Shown piece by piece: positions 43,578 through 51,824 of a stretch of 64,000 bases of DNA (positions are counted from its first letter, which is position 1; each line of letters starts with the position of its first letter). The DNA comes from an uncultured Clostridia bacterium (GTDB taxonomy: Bacteria; Bacillota; Clostridia; UMGS1883), in the NCBI GenBank assembly GCA_934476455.1, contig CAKSNY010000008.1:1-64000 (forward strand). Direction: 5' to 3'. Below the pieces are notes generated by a model. It worked only from the letters and a program-made list of their open reading frames with translations. It was not told where the DNA came from and did not search any database. A program made the translations under genes and the position numbers.

Positions 43578-44348
43578 ATGACTGATTTTTTTAAAGAAGT
43601 AATAAACATTTTAGTAAAATACCACTCCTATTTTCTTCAGGGTATAGGCTATACAATGCTTATTGCCCTCGCAGGAACGATAATAGGGCTTGTAATAGGG
43701 CTTATAACGGGGATTGTACGCACAATCCCCACGCCCAAAAACATTTTGCTGCGTGCAGCGGTTAAGTTTGTTAATATTATCATAAGCGTATATGTGGAGG
43801 TTTTCCGCGGCACACCCATGATGGTTCAATCTATGGTAATATTCTGGGGCTACGCGTTTATGAATGACGGCAAAACCCTGCCCCTTATTCCCGCCGGTAT
43901 ATTTATCGTATCGATAAATACCGGCGCATATATGGCGGAAATTGTGCGCGGCGGTATAATATCTATCGACCGCGGTCAGTTCGAGGGCGCGTATTCCATA
44001 GGTATGAATCACTGGCAGACAATGATTAACGTTATTGTTCCGCAAACAATGCGAAACATTCTTCCGGCTATAAGCAACGAATTTGTGATAAACATAAAGG
44101 ATACCTCCGTGCTTAATGTTATCGGCGTAACAGAGCTGTATTTTTTCACCGCGAAGATTTCAAAAATGACATGGTCTATATTTGAAACCTACGTTGTGGC
44201 GTGCGTTATCTATTTTATATTAACGTTTACCATAACGCGCATACTAAAATATGCCGAGCATAAAATTGACGGTCCGGACACATACCTTATTCACCATTCA
44301 TCAACAATGCCCGACGGAAACTTTACAGCCAGGGAGGGTGCAAAATGA
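43578..44348 (+). CDS. Lysine ABC transporter permease (HisM/GlnP type)
   Basis: The 256-residue permease has about five membrane helices and the polar amino-acid (HEQRo) permease motif EVFRGTPMMVQSMVIFWGYA, followed by TGAYMAEIVRGGIISIDRGQ and the EAA loop EGAYSIGMNHWQTMINVIVP. It forms the channel as a dimer. It follows the binding-protein gene by 18 bp and overlaps the ATPase gene by 4 bp (ATGA). Confidence 0.94.
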   Translation: MTDFFKEVINILVKYHSYFLQGIGYTMLIALAGTIIGLVIGLITGIVRTIPTPKNILLRAAVKFVNIIISVYVEVFRGTPMMVQSMVIFWGYAFMNDGKTLPLIPAGIFIVSINTGAYMAEIVRGGIISIDRGQFEGAYSIGMNHWQTMINVIVPQTMRNILPAISNEFVINIKDTSVLNVIGVTELYFFTAKISKMTWSIFETYVVACVIYFILTFTITRILKYAEHKIDGPDTYLIHHSSTMPDGNFTAREGAK

Positions 44349-45094
44349 GCCAAAATCAGCAAAACAAAATCATTGAAATTAAGGGGCTTAAAAAAGCCTT
44401 CGGCGAAAACAGCGTTCTTCGCGACATTAACTTTTCCGTAAACCGCGGCGACGTTACGTGTATTATAGGCTCGTCGGGCTCGGGCAAGTCGACAATGCTG
44501 CGCTGCATAAACCTTTTGGAAGAGCCCAGCGGCGGCGAAATAATATACAACGGGAAAAACATTCTCGAAACAAAAAATATTCCCGCATACCGTGCAAAGG
44601 TTGAAATGGTTTTTCAAAGCTTTAACCTGTTTGAAAATATGACAGTTCTTAAAAACTGTATGGTAGGGCTTAGAAAGGTGCTTAAGCTTGACCGCGAAAC
44701 CGCACGCAAAGAGGCTATGTATTATCTTGAAAAGGTTGGTATGGCGCCTTATATAAATGCAAAGCCGCGCCAGCTTTCCGGCGGGCAGAAGCAGCGCGTT
44801 GCGATTGCACGTGCGCTTGCAATGAAGCCGGACGTTATCCTTTTTGACGAGCCGACAAGCGCCCTCGACCCGCAAATGGTCGGCGAAGTGCTGGAGGTTA
44901 TAAAGGCAATCGCAAAAGAAGGGCTTACAATGATTATCGTAACGCACGAGATGGCGTTTGCGCGTGATGTTTCAAATCACGTTGTATTTATGAACGGCGG
45001 CGTAATCTGTGAGGAGGGTTCTCCCGAAGAAATTTTCACAGCGCCGAAAATGCCCGAAACAAAAGCATTTTTGTCAAGGTTTATGAATAACTGA
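44345..45094 (+). CDS. Lysine ABC transporter ATP-binding protein (GlnQ/HisP type)
   Basis: The 249-residue ATPase has Walker A IIGSSGSGKSTMLR, Q-loop VFQSFNLF, signature LSGGQKQRVAIARAL, Walker B VILFDEPTSALDP and the switch His in IIVTHEMAFA. This is the polar amino-acid uptake ATPase type. Translation is coupled to the permease by the ATGA overlap, and the operon ends at a 20-bp terminator. Confidence 0.96.
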   Translation: MSQNQQNKIIEIKGLKKAFGENSVLRDINFSVNRGDVTCIIGSSGSGKSTMLRCINLLEEPSGGEIIYNGKNILETKNIPAYRAKVEMVFQSFNLFENMTVLKNCMVGLRKVLKLDRETARKEAMYYLEKVGMAPYINAKPRQLSGGQKQRVAIARALAMKPDVILFDEPTSALDPQMVGEVLEVIKAIAKEGLTMIIVTHEMAFARDVSNHVVFMNGGVICEEGSPEEIFTAPKMPETKAFLSRFMNN

Positions 45095-45100
45095 AGTCAT

Positions 45101-45144
45101 AAAACAAAAACAATGCGGCTTCTTAGCCGCATTGTTTTTGTTTT
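45101..45144. terminator. Bidirectional terminator with a perfect 20-bp stem
   Basis: AAAACAAAAACAATGCGGCT, a TCTT loop, then the exact reverse complement. It serves the plus-strand lysine transporter and the minus-strand uxu operon. Confidence 0.95.
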
Positions 45145-45170
45145 ATGCAATCTGATGACAATATTATTTT

Positions 45171-46025
45171 CTACACTCCGCTGTATGCGTTAAAGCCGCC
45201 GTCAACCGGAATTACCACACCGTTTACAAATCCGCTTGCATCATCCGACGCAAGATATAAAAGTGTGCCTGCCAGCTCCTGCGGCTGTCCGAATCTTTCC
45301 GTTGGCGTAGCCGCCAGTATCTTTTTTGTTCTCTCGGTGGGGTTTCCGTCGGTGTCAAAAAGCATTGCCCTGTTTTGGTTTGTTACAAAAAATCCGGGGG
45401 CTATGGCATTAACCCTTATACCAACCTTTGAAAAATGTACCGCAAGCCACTGCGTAAAGTTTGACACAGCCGCCTTTGCCCCGCTGTAAGCAGGTATTTT
45501 TGTAAGAGGGCAAAATGCGTTCATCGATGAAATATTTATTATATTTCCTTTTTTGCGCTTTGCCATATCACGCGCAAAAACCTGTGTCGGGATAAGCGTT
45601 CCCAGGAAATTTAAATTAAACACAAATGACACACCCTCGGGGTCAAGATCGAAAAAGGTTTTTATTTCATTAACGGCTTCTATGTCCTCCGGGAAAAGAT
45701 ACTCCTTATCTGTTGTACCCTTGGGGTTATTTCCCCCCGCACCGTTTAAAAGCAAATCGCACGGGCCGAAGTCCTCTGATATTTGCTTGTGTACGTTTTT
45801 CATTTCTTCAATGCTGAGAACGTTTGCGGCATACCCTTTTGCATTGCCGCCTGCCGCGTTTATTTCATCTGCAACGGATTGCGCCGCCTCTTTTCTTAAA
45901 TCCAGCACCGCAACGTTTGCGCCGCAACCGGCAAGCACCTTTGCAAACATTGAGCAAAGCACACCGCCGCCGCCCGTAACAACGGCGGTTTTTCCTTTAA
46001 GATCTATATTAAACGGTAACTGCAT
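45171..46025 (-). CDS. uxuB: D-mannonate oxidoreductase (fructuronate reductase), SDR type
   Basis: The 284-residue short-chain dehydrogenase resembles B. subtilis YjmF/UxuB. It has the nucleotide motif VVTGGGGVLCSMFAKVLAGC, NAAG-equivalent LLLNGAGGNNP, the catalytic pair Tyr/Lys in IPAYSGAKAAVSNF with Ser in INISSMNAF, and a C-terminal GVVIPVDGGFNAYSGV. It interconverts D-fructuronate and D-mannonate with NAD(H), the step before mannonate dehydratase. It follows uxuA by 1 bp and is the last gene of the six-gene operon. Confidence 0.9.
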   Translation of the reverse strand: MQLPFNIDLKGKTAVVTGGGGVLCSMFAKVLAGCGANVAVLDLRKEAAQSVADEINAAGGNAKGYAANVLSIEEMKNVHKQISEDFGPCDLLLNGAGGNNPKGTTDKEYLFPEDIEAVNEIKTFFDLDPEGVSFVFNLNFLGTLIPTQVFARDMAKRKKGNIINISSMNAFCPLTKIPAYSGAKAAVSNFTQWLAVHFSKVGIRVNAIAPGFFVTNQNRAMLFDTDGNPTERTKKILAATPTERFGQPQELAGTLLYLASDDASGFVNGVVIPVDGGFNAYSGV

Positions 46026-46026
46026 A

Positions 46027-47073
46027 CTACTTTTCCTCTCTTTCCTTTTCTATTGCCTCCCACAGACCGAGAATATACTGCGTGCCGAGCGCGCGGTCAA
46101 AAAGCCCGTAACCCGGGCGCCCCGTTTCGCCCCAAATCATTCTTCCGTGGTCGGGGCGCACATATCCGTCAAACCCGGTTTCGCAATACGCTTTTACTAT
46201 ACCGTATATGTCAAGTGAGCCGCAGGAGGTTTTATGCGCCGATTCTTCAAAGCATCGCTCGTTTGTTATCTTTATGTTTCTTATATGTGCAAAATGTATT
46301 CTGCCCCTAAATTCGCGCACCATTTGCACTATGTCGTTTTTAGGGTCAGCCCCCAAAGAGCCGCTGCACAGCGTAAGTCCGTTGTACGGGCTGTCGTAAA
46401 GCTTCAGAAAACGGCGTATATTTTCGCTGTTTGTTATTATTCTCGGAAGCCCGAATATTTCCCACGGCGGGTCATCGGGGTGGATTGCCATTTTTATGCG
46501 TACCTCTTCGGCGGTTTTTATAACGCGCTGCAAAAAGTATTTCAGATTATTCCACAAATCCTCCTCGGATATGTTTTTATATGCCTCCAAAAGGGCTTTC
46601 ATTCCGTCCTTTGTGTAGCTTGAATCCCACCCGGGAAGTGAAAGCTCGCCCGTGAGAGGATTCATTTTCTTTACTGTATCGTCGCTATAAATAAGCGCGT
46701 ACGACCCGTCGGGCAGCCTGTAATTAAGCTCTGAACGCGTCCAGTCAAACACGGGCATAAAGTTATAGCACACACAGTCTATACCTGCCTTTGCCAGATT
46801 TTTTAGGGTTTGGCAGTAATTATCTATATAATAATCGCGCTTCCCGCAGCCCATTTTTATATCCTCGTGTACGGGTACGCTTTCTATAACGGAAAGCTTT
46901 AGTCCCGCGTTTTCAACCTTTTCCTTAAGGGCAAGTATTTTTTCCATACTCCATACCTCGCCCACAGGAACGTCGTACACTGCCGAAACAATTCCCGCAA
47001 CGCCCGGGATTTGCCTTATTTTTTCAAGTGTTACGGGGTCGTCCTCTCCGTACCACCTAAATGTCATTTGCAT
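46027..47073 (-). CDS. uxuA: Mannonate dehydratase
   Basis: The 348-residue TIM-barrel enzyme starts MQMTFRWYGEDDPVTLEKIR, the standard UxuA N-terminus. It continues with VPVHEDIKMG, YNFMPVFDWTRSELNYRLPD and the metal-site region KMAIHPDDPPWEIFGLPRII, then HIRNIK and DHGR. It dehydrates D-mannonate to 2-keto-3-deoxygluconate in glucuronate/galacturonate-type catabolism. GAGGTG lies 5-6 bases before the ATG. It is the natural partner of the downstream uxuB. Confidence 0.96.
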   Translation of the reverse strand: MQMTFRWYGEDDPVTLEKIRQIPGVAGIVSAVYDVPVGEVWSMEKILALKEKVENAGLKLSVIESVPVHEDIKMGCGKRDYYIDNYCQTLKNLAKAGIDCVCYNFMPVFDWTRSELNYRLPDGSYALIYSDDTVKKMNPLTGELSLPGWDSSYTKDGMKALLEAYKNISEEDLWNNLKYFLQRVIKTAEEVRIKMAIHPDDPPWEIFGLPRIITNSENIRRFLKLYDSPYNGLTLCSGSLGADPKNDIVQMVREFRGRIHFAHIRNIKITNERCFEESAHKTSCGSLDIYGIVKAYCETGFDGYVRPDHGRMIWGETGRPGYGLFDRALGTQYILGLWEAIEKEREEK

Positions 47074-47075
47074 AT

Positions 47076-48053
47076 TTACACCTCTTTTTCATAGAATTTA
47101 AACATTGCTTTAAGGGTTTCTTCCACATCTTCAAGCGTTGTATAGCTGCATTTTTTACCCGAAAGCGCAGCGTAAAATTTTCCGATTGCTTCTCTGTGAC
47201 CCATTCCCCAATAGCTTTTCCAGTTGTTTGCGGGGAAATCACGCTGTATCATCTCTGCACCGTCTTTGGATATTCTTATAAGCATATTATCGCCGTAGCG
47301 GTATACACAGTTTTCAAACGTTACTTCAAGATGGTACGGAGAGTTAAGGCTGTTAAGGTTTGTTGCGTGGAAAATGCCGCGCGTGCCGTTTTCAAATTCC
47401 ATAATTGCATCTGCGGTGTCCTCCACCTCAATTTCCGGAATACCGCGGTTTGATATTGACGGCGAAATACTTTTTAAACCGCCGCCTATAAAAAGCATCA
47501 TATCCAAAAGGTGCACTGCCTGGTTTATTACAACGCCGCCGCCCTCGGTTGCCCACTTGCCGCGCCAGGCTGCCTGCGCGTAATACTCTTTTGTGCGTTT
47601 CCAGTAAAGAGAGCCCGAAACAGACAAAATATCTCCGTCTTTTTTACAATGCACAATTTCTTTAAGCTTTTTTACGCACGGATTTTCCCTGTTTTGAACA
47701 ATGCAGCACAGCTTCCCGCCGGTTTCTTTAAGCGCCGACTTTAAAGTCTCAAGCTCGGGCGCGCGCATAACGGCGGGCTTTTCAAGCACAACTGCCTTTT
47801 TTGCACGCAGCGCTTTTTCCGCCATCGGCAAATGAAGATAGTGCGGCGTACAGATGTGTACGGCGTCAATATCTTTATCCTTTAACATATCGTCAAAATC
47901 AGTGAAGATTTTTGCGCCGAACTCCTTTTCACACTTTTTTGCATTTTCTTCGTTTATATCACAAACGGCATATACCTTAACTCCGGGTATATCGCAAACA
48001 GACTTTGCGTGTACCGGGCCTATCGAGCCGTAGCCCACAATACATACGTTCAT
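47076..48053 (-). CDS. Gfo/Idh/MocA-family oxidoreductase
   Basis: The 325-residue dehydrogenase starts at the ATG at 48053, overlapping the TGA of the upstream gene by one base (TGATG). It has the Rossmann start VCIVGYGSIGPVHAKSVCDI, VYAVCDINEENAKKC and an intact EKP (VVLEKPAVM). Others: WATEGGGVVINQAVHLLDMM. It probably oxidises or reduces a sugar or sugar acid with NAD(P). Position just before uxuA suggests it feeds mannonate/fructuronate metabolism. The substrate cannot be read from sequence. Confidence 0.9.
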   Translation of the reverse strand: MNVCIVGYGSIGPVHAKSVCDIPGVKVYAVCDINEENAKKCEKEFGAKIFTDFDDMLKDKDIDAVHICTPHYLHLPMAEKALRAKKAVVLEKPAVMRAPELETLKSALKETGGKLCCIVQNRENPCVKKLKEIVHCKKDGDILSVSGSLYWKRTKEYYAQAAWRGKWATEGGGVVINQAVHLLDMMLFIGGGLKSISPSISNRGIPEIEVEDTADAIMEFENGTRGIFHATNLNSLNSPYHLEVTFENCVYRYGDNMLIRISKDGAEMIQRDFPANNWKSYWGMGHREAIGKFYAALSGKKCSYTTLEDVEETLKAMFKFYEKEV

Positions 48054-48814
48054 CAGCAAAAACCCTTTTCCTTAAGATAATCATAGCTGATTTTAAGCGA
48101 TTCAAACGGATTGCGGCGGCAGACATCCTGTTCTACGAACGCATATTTTACGCCGCTTGTTTCACACGCGTCTATAATATCGTCCCAATTAAGATTTCCG
48201 CGCCCGATCTCGAACATATTTATGTCAAGACCGATAATTCCCATATCCTTAAAATGCACGCACTCTATTCTTCCCTTATGTTCCCTTATAAAATCTGCCG
48301 GATTTATTCCCGCGTAGCTTAACCAGTACACGTCAAGAATAAATTTAAAGCTGTCGGGGTCGGTATTTTCAGCTATTATATCAAACACACGGGTACTTCC
48401 CACACGGTTAAATTCCGTCTGGTGATTATGATATACAAATGTCAGACCGTTTTCCTTAAGCGTTTCTACAATTTTATTGAATTTTTTTGTAAAAGCATTA
48501 ACCGCTTCCAATTCATACTTAAGCCCCGGCATAGAGCCAAGCCCCGCTATACGGCAGCCTACCTTTTTATGCCACTGTATAAGTGCGTCAATATCGTTTT
48601 CATATTCGTCTGCGGGGCGGTGCGTGCATATTGCTTCAAGGTTGTTTTTTTCAAGCACATTCTTTACAAAATCGGCATCAAATTTTCCTATACCCGAAAG
48701 CTGTACCGTTTTGTAACCGATGTCGCTTACCCGCTTGCAGGACTCTTCAAAGTCCTCCTTTGTTTGGCAATAATCGCGAATTGTGTAAAACTGAGCGCCT
48801 ATTCTCTTATCCAT
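48053..48814 (-). CDS. Sugar phosphate isomerase/epimerase family TIM-barrel protein
   Basis: The 253-residue xylose-isomerase-like TIM barrel uses the ATG at 48814 (GGAGG upstream; overlaps the previous TGA). It has VSDIGYKTVQLSGIGKFDAD, TFVYHNHQTEF, FILDVYWLSYAGINPADFI, CVHFKDMG and EIGRGNLNWDDI, with His, Glu and Asp metal ligands as in IolE/hydroxypyruvate-isomerase-like enzymes. It isomerises or epimerises a sugar or keto-sugar. It sits between two Gfo/Idh genes with one-base overlaps on both sides, so the three are tightly coupled. Confidence 0.88.
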   Translation of the reverse strand: MDKRIGAQFYTIRDYCQTKEDFEESCKRVSDIGYKTVQLSGIGKFDADFVKNVLEKNNLEAICTHRPADEYENDIDALIQWHKKVGCRIAGLGSMPGLKYELEAVNAFTKKFNKIVETLKENGLTFVYHNHQTEFNRVGSTRVFDIIAENTDPDSFKFILDVYWLSYAGINPADFIREHKGRIECVHFKDMGIIGLDINMFEIGRGNLNWDDIIDACETSGVKYAFVEQDVCRRNPFESLKISYDYLKEKGFC

Positions 48815-49974
48815 CAATATGTATCCTCCGTATTTGCTGTAATTTGCCGCTGCTTTTTAACAACCGTTGAATTACGTATCTTATCCTGAAGAAGGTCATA
48901 AAACTTATCGTGCGGAAAATTGTTTACGTCTACCCTTTCACCTGTCCATGCGCTGTAATGTATCGAATTTGATATCGTAAGCCCTTTTATTCCTTCATAG
49001 CCGGGGGCAAGAAGGTCGCTTTTTGTTAAAAGAGCGCGCGTAAAATCTTTAAGTATTCCTACGTGTTGCTCCCCCGGAGCATTTTTTACGGGGATTTCGC
49101 ACTTCCATACGTCCGGAGCGCCGAAAACGCCGGTAAAGGTTTTATTAAATTCTCTTTCCGATATTTCGTTGCGCTTGAAAAGAATTTTGTTATCCTCTAC
49201 AATCAGCTGCCCCATATCGCACGCTATCTCAAGCCTGTTTGTGCCGGGTGCTTCACCTGTTGATGTAATGTAAACGCCCGTAAGACCGTTTTTATACTGC
49301 ATAAATGCCGTTACGTCGTCCTCAACCTCTATGTCATAATATTTGCCGAACGATGCATGCGCCGTAATATAATCGGGCATTCCGAACATCCACTGCCACA
49401 AATCAAGCTGATGCGGGTTTTGATTTATAAGCGCGCCGCCGCCCTCGGTTTTCCATGTCGAGCGCCAGGTGCAGCTGTCGTGGTAGCTTTGCGGGCGGTA
49501 CCAGTCTGTAATTATCCACGTAACGCGTTTAAGCGCGCCCAGCTGCCCCGATAAAATCAGCTCTCTTATCTTGCGGTACACGGGGTTTGTGCGCTGGTTG
49601 TACATTATACCGAAAAGCTTTCCGCTTTTCTTTGCCGCCTCATTCATCTGAAGCACCTGCTTTGTGTACACGCCCGCAGGCTTCTCTGTTATAACGTTTA
49701 ACCCGTTTTCAAAAGCGTCTATTGCTATGGCGCTGTGGTCATAATGCGGCGTTGCAATAATCACAGCATCGCAAAGACCGCTTCTTATAAGCTCGCCCGA
49801 GGTTTTAAAAAACGCAACGTCGGGGTATTTTTCTTTGCAAAACTCTTCACGCACAGGCGAAATATCGCAAAGCGCCGTAAGCTTCATTTTATTTACCTTT
49901 CCCGCGCAAACGTTTTCGGCGTGCTTCGAGCCCATATTTCCCACGCCGATAATTCCCAATCTTACATTTTCCAT
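48814..49974 (-). CDS. Gfo/Idh/MocA-family oxidoreductase
   Basis: The 386-residue oxidoreductase has LGIIGVGNMGSKHAENVCAG, the acidic strand LTALCDISPVREEF and an intact EKP (NVITEKPAGVYTKQ). It also has WKTEGGGALINQNPHQLDLW, which parallels the WATEGGGVVINQAVHLLDMM of the other Gfo/Idh protein in the operon. It follows a TIM-barrel gene by 1 bp. Possibly it acts on the same sugar series as its paralogue. GGAGG stands ~9 bases before the ATG. Confidence 0.9.
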   Translation of the reverse strand: MENVRLGIIGVGNMGSKHAENVCAGKVNKMKLTALCDISPVREEFCKEKYPDVAFFKTSGELIRSGLCDAVIIATPHYDHSAIAIDAFENGLNVITEKPAGVYTKQVLQMNEAAKKSGKLFGIMYNQRTNPVYRKIRELILSGQLGALKRVTWIITDWYRPQSYHDSCTWRSTWKTEGGGALINQNPHQLDLWQWMFGMPDYITAHASFGKYYDIEVEDDVTAFMQYKNGLTGVYITSTGEAPGTNRLEIACDMGQLIVEDNKILFKRNEISEREFNKTFTGVFGAPDVWKCEIPVKNAPGEQHVGILKDFTRALLTKSDLLAPGYEGIKGLTISNSIHYSAWTGERVDVNNFPHDKFYDLLQDKIRNSTVVKKQRQITANTEDTY

Positions 49975-49975
49975 A

Positions 49976-50818
49976 TCAGTTCGCCTCCAGTATTTTTTTC
50001 AGGCTTTCATATGCAACGGTAAATGTACCCTCTCCGCTTTTGGGAAGGCGCGTCATCGCATCGCCCAGTTCCAAATTTGCCAGACCCTCAAAGCTGCCCA
50101 GATGCGGCTCAAGGCTGTAAAATCCGTCATAGCCGCTTTCTTTAAGCTTTGTTAAAATTTCCTTTACGCAGCCGTCGCCGTAGCCTGCGGGCACAACGCT
50201 GCCGTCTTTTTTAAGCGCGTCTTTTATGTGCATATACGTGATGTTATCTTTTAAAAGCTCATATGCGTTCGGATAGGTCTGCGCACCGCACTGCACAAAA
50301 TTTGCGGGGTCAAACACGCAGCCCAGGTTTTTATTTCCTACGGTATCGAAAATATCTTTGCAGCGCTCGGGCAAATCGCCGTAAATTCCTTTTTCGTTTT
50401 CGTGAAGAAGAATTACGCCTTCCTTTTCCGCAAGTTTTATCATCTCTTTCATGCGGCGCATAACCTCGTCACGATGCGCTTCGTACTTTTTATCTGTTAT
50501 AAAAAAGCTGAAAATACGTATGTATCTGCAGTCAAGAATTTTTGCAATTTTAATGCAGTGTTCAAGCTTTTTAAGATGGGGCAAAAATTCATCCTCTATA
50601 TTTATTTTCCCGATGGGAGAGCCGATTGACGAAGCCTTTATTTTATGCTCGTCCATCTTTCTTTTCAGTTCCTTTGCTTCGTCCTCCGTAAGGTCTGAAA
50701 TGTTTTTTCCGTTTACGCCGCGCGGCTCGAAAAATTTTATTCCCAATTTGTCAAGCACTGCAAACTGAACGTCAATATTTGTGTCTATCTCGTCAGAAAA
50801 TCCGCTTATTTTGTACAT
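49976..50818 (-). CDS. Sugar phosphate isomerase/epimerase family TIM-barrel protein
   Basis: The 280-residue protein is the first gene of the six-gene operon. TIM-barrel and metal-site motifs are KISGFSDEIDTNIDVQFAVL, KFFEPRGVNGKNI, VILLHENEKGIYGD, LGCVFDPANFVQCG, YMHIKDAL and GFYSLEPHLG. It is an AP-endonuclease-2/xylose-isomerase-like barrel, distinct in sequence from the second barrel in the operon. GGAGGAG lies 6-8 bases before the ATG. It is divergent from an AraC gene across a 119-bp spacer. Confidence 0.88.
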   Translation of the reverse strand: MYKISGFSDEIDTNIDVQFAVLDKLGIKFFEPRGVNGKNISDLTEDEAKELKRKMDEHKIKASSIGSPIGKINIEDEFLPHLKKLEHCIKIAKILDCRYIRIFSFFITDKKYEAHRDEVMRRMKEMIKLAEKEGVILLHENEKGIYGDLPERCKDIFDTVGNKNLGCVFDPANFVQCGAQTYPNAYELLKDNITYMHIKDALKKDGSVVPAGYGDGCVKEILTKLKESGYDGFYSLEPHLGSFEGLANLELGDAMTRLPKSGEGTFTVAYESLKKILEAN

Positions 50819-50888
50819 ACAAACTCCTCCTTTGTCTATAGATTACCACTTTTAAAGCAATAATTCTATGCATATTTTGACATTAACA

Positions 50889-50917
50889 TTGCGTATTTTG
50901 ATTTTTTATGTTATAAT
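50889..50917 (+). promoter_or_regulatory. Promoter of the AraC gene at 50938
   Basis: TTGCGT (50889-50894) and TATAAT (50912-50917) are 17 bases apart, ~20 bases upstream of the start codon. It lies in the divergent spacer shared with the sugar-acid operon. Confidence 0.65.
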
Positions 50918-50937
50918 GCATATAAGAGGTGGTATTT

Positions 50938-51732
50938 GTGTCTTTTTTTGAACTGTCACATAAGTTTTCTATCCCGTCAACGGAGAGCTTCCAGCTTCAT
51001 TCGCACAACAATTACGAGATAGTATATTTTTTTCAGGGCGACGTGGATTACGTTGTGGAGGGCGCCGTATACCCTCTTTCCCCGCACGATATGATATTGG
51101 TGCGTCCGTTTGAAATGCACCGTGCCTTTCACAAGACAAACAAGCTGTACGAAAGAACGGTAATAAACATAGAACGCAGCTTTTTTGAAAAGTATAATTG
51201 CGAAGCCTATGCCGATATTTTTAACCGCAGAAGCGGCGGCACAAAAAACATAATATATTCATCTTCGGTAAAGAAAAGCGGTATAGACGACTGCTTTAAA
51301 CGCCTGAGCGAATACACAAACGACTTTTCAAACACAAATACGCCCGTATCGGCTGCCGTTTTAACGGAAATACTTTATCTGTTAAACGACATAGATGCAA
51401 GCGGCTCTCCTACGGTAAACAGAGTGCAGCAGGTTATATCGTACATAAACAGCCATTTCACGGAGGATATTACGCTTTCCTCTTTAGCTGCACGGTTTTT
51501 TATATCCGGTGCGCATCTTGCGCGGATTTTTAAGTCTGCCACAGGCTATACCGTAAGCGAATATGTAAACATAAAACGCCTTACAAATGCCGTGCTTTTA
51601 TATAAAAACGGGGTTTCGTGGGGCAGCGCCGCAGACAGCTGCGGGTTTAAGGATTATGTCTCCTTTTACAGAGCGTTCTGCCGCAGATTTTCATGCAGCC
51701 CGCGGGACTACTTTCAAAACGCCGCCCGATAG
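50938..51732 (+). CDS. AraC-family transcriptional regulator of the sugar-acid operon
   Basis: The 264-residue protein starts at the GTG at 50938, with GAGGTGG 5 bases upstream; the GTG at 50929 lies within that site. The cupin-like N-terminus reads FQLHSHNNYEIVYFFQGDVD and LVRPFEMHRAFH. The C-terminal HTH pair reads ITLSSLAARFFISGAHLARI and WGSAADSCGFKDYVSFYRAF, ending CSPRDYFQ. It is divergent from the TIM/Gfo/uxuAB operon, its probable target, with a hexuronate or related acid as effector (inference). Confidence 0.92.
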   Translation: MSFFELSHKFSIPSTESFQLHSHNNYEIVYFFQGDVDYVVEGAVYPLSPHDMILVRPFEMHRAFHKTNKLYERTVINIERSFFEKYNCEAYADIFNRRSGGTKNIIYSSSVKKSGIDDCFKRLSEYTNDFSNTNTPVSAAVLTEILYLLNDIDASGSPTVNRVQQVISYINSHFTEDITLSSLAARFFISGAHLARIFKSATGYTVSEYVNIKRLTNAVLLYKNGVSWGSAADSCGFKDYVSFYRAFCRRFSCSPRDYFQNAAR

Positions 51733-51765
51733 CATATATTTGCAGCAGAATTTCGCGCCAAAAAT

Positions 51766-51794
51766 TTGACAATTTTAAAAAAAAGTTATATAAT
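51766..51794 (+). promoter_or_regulatory. Promoter of the lysyl-tRNA synthetase gene
   Basis: TTGACA (51766-51771) and TATAAT (51789-51794) are both consensus, with a 17-base spacer. Only ~30 bases separate it from the start codon, leaving no room for a T-box leader. Confidence 0.88.
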
Positions 51795-51824
51795 AAATAA
51801 ACAATTTTTTAAAGGATGATGATA

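Noticed and set aside
51733..51824. T-box leader for the lysyl-tRNA synthetase
   Set aside because: A consensus promoter ends ~30 bases before the start codon, leaving no room for a T-box.
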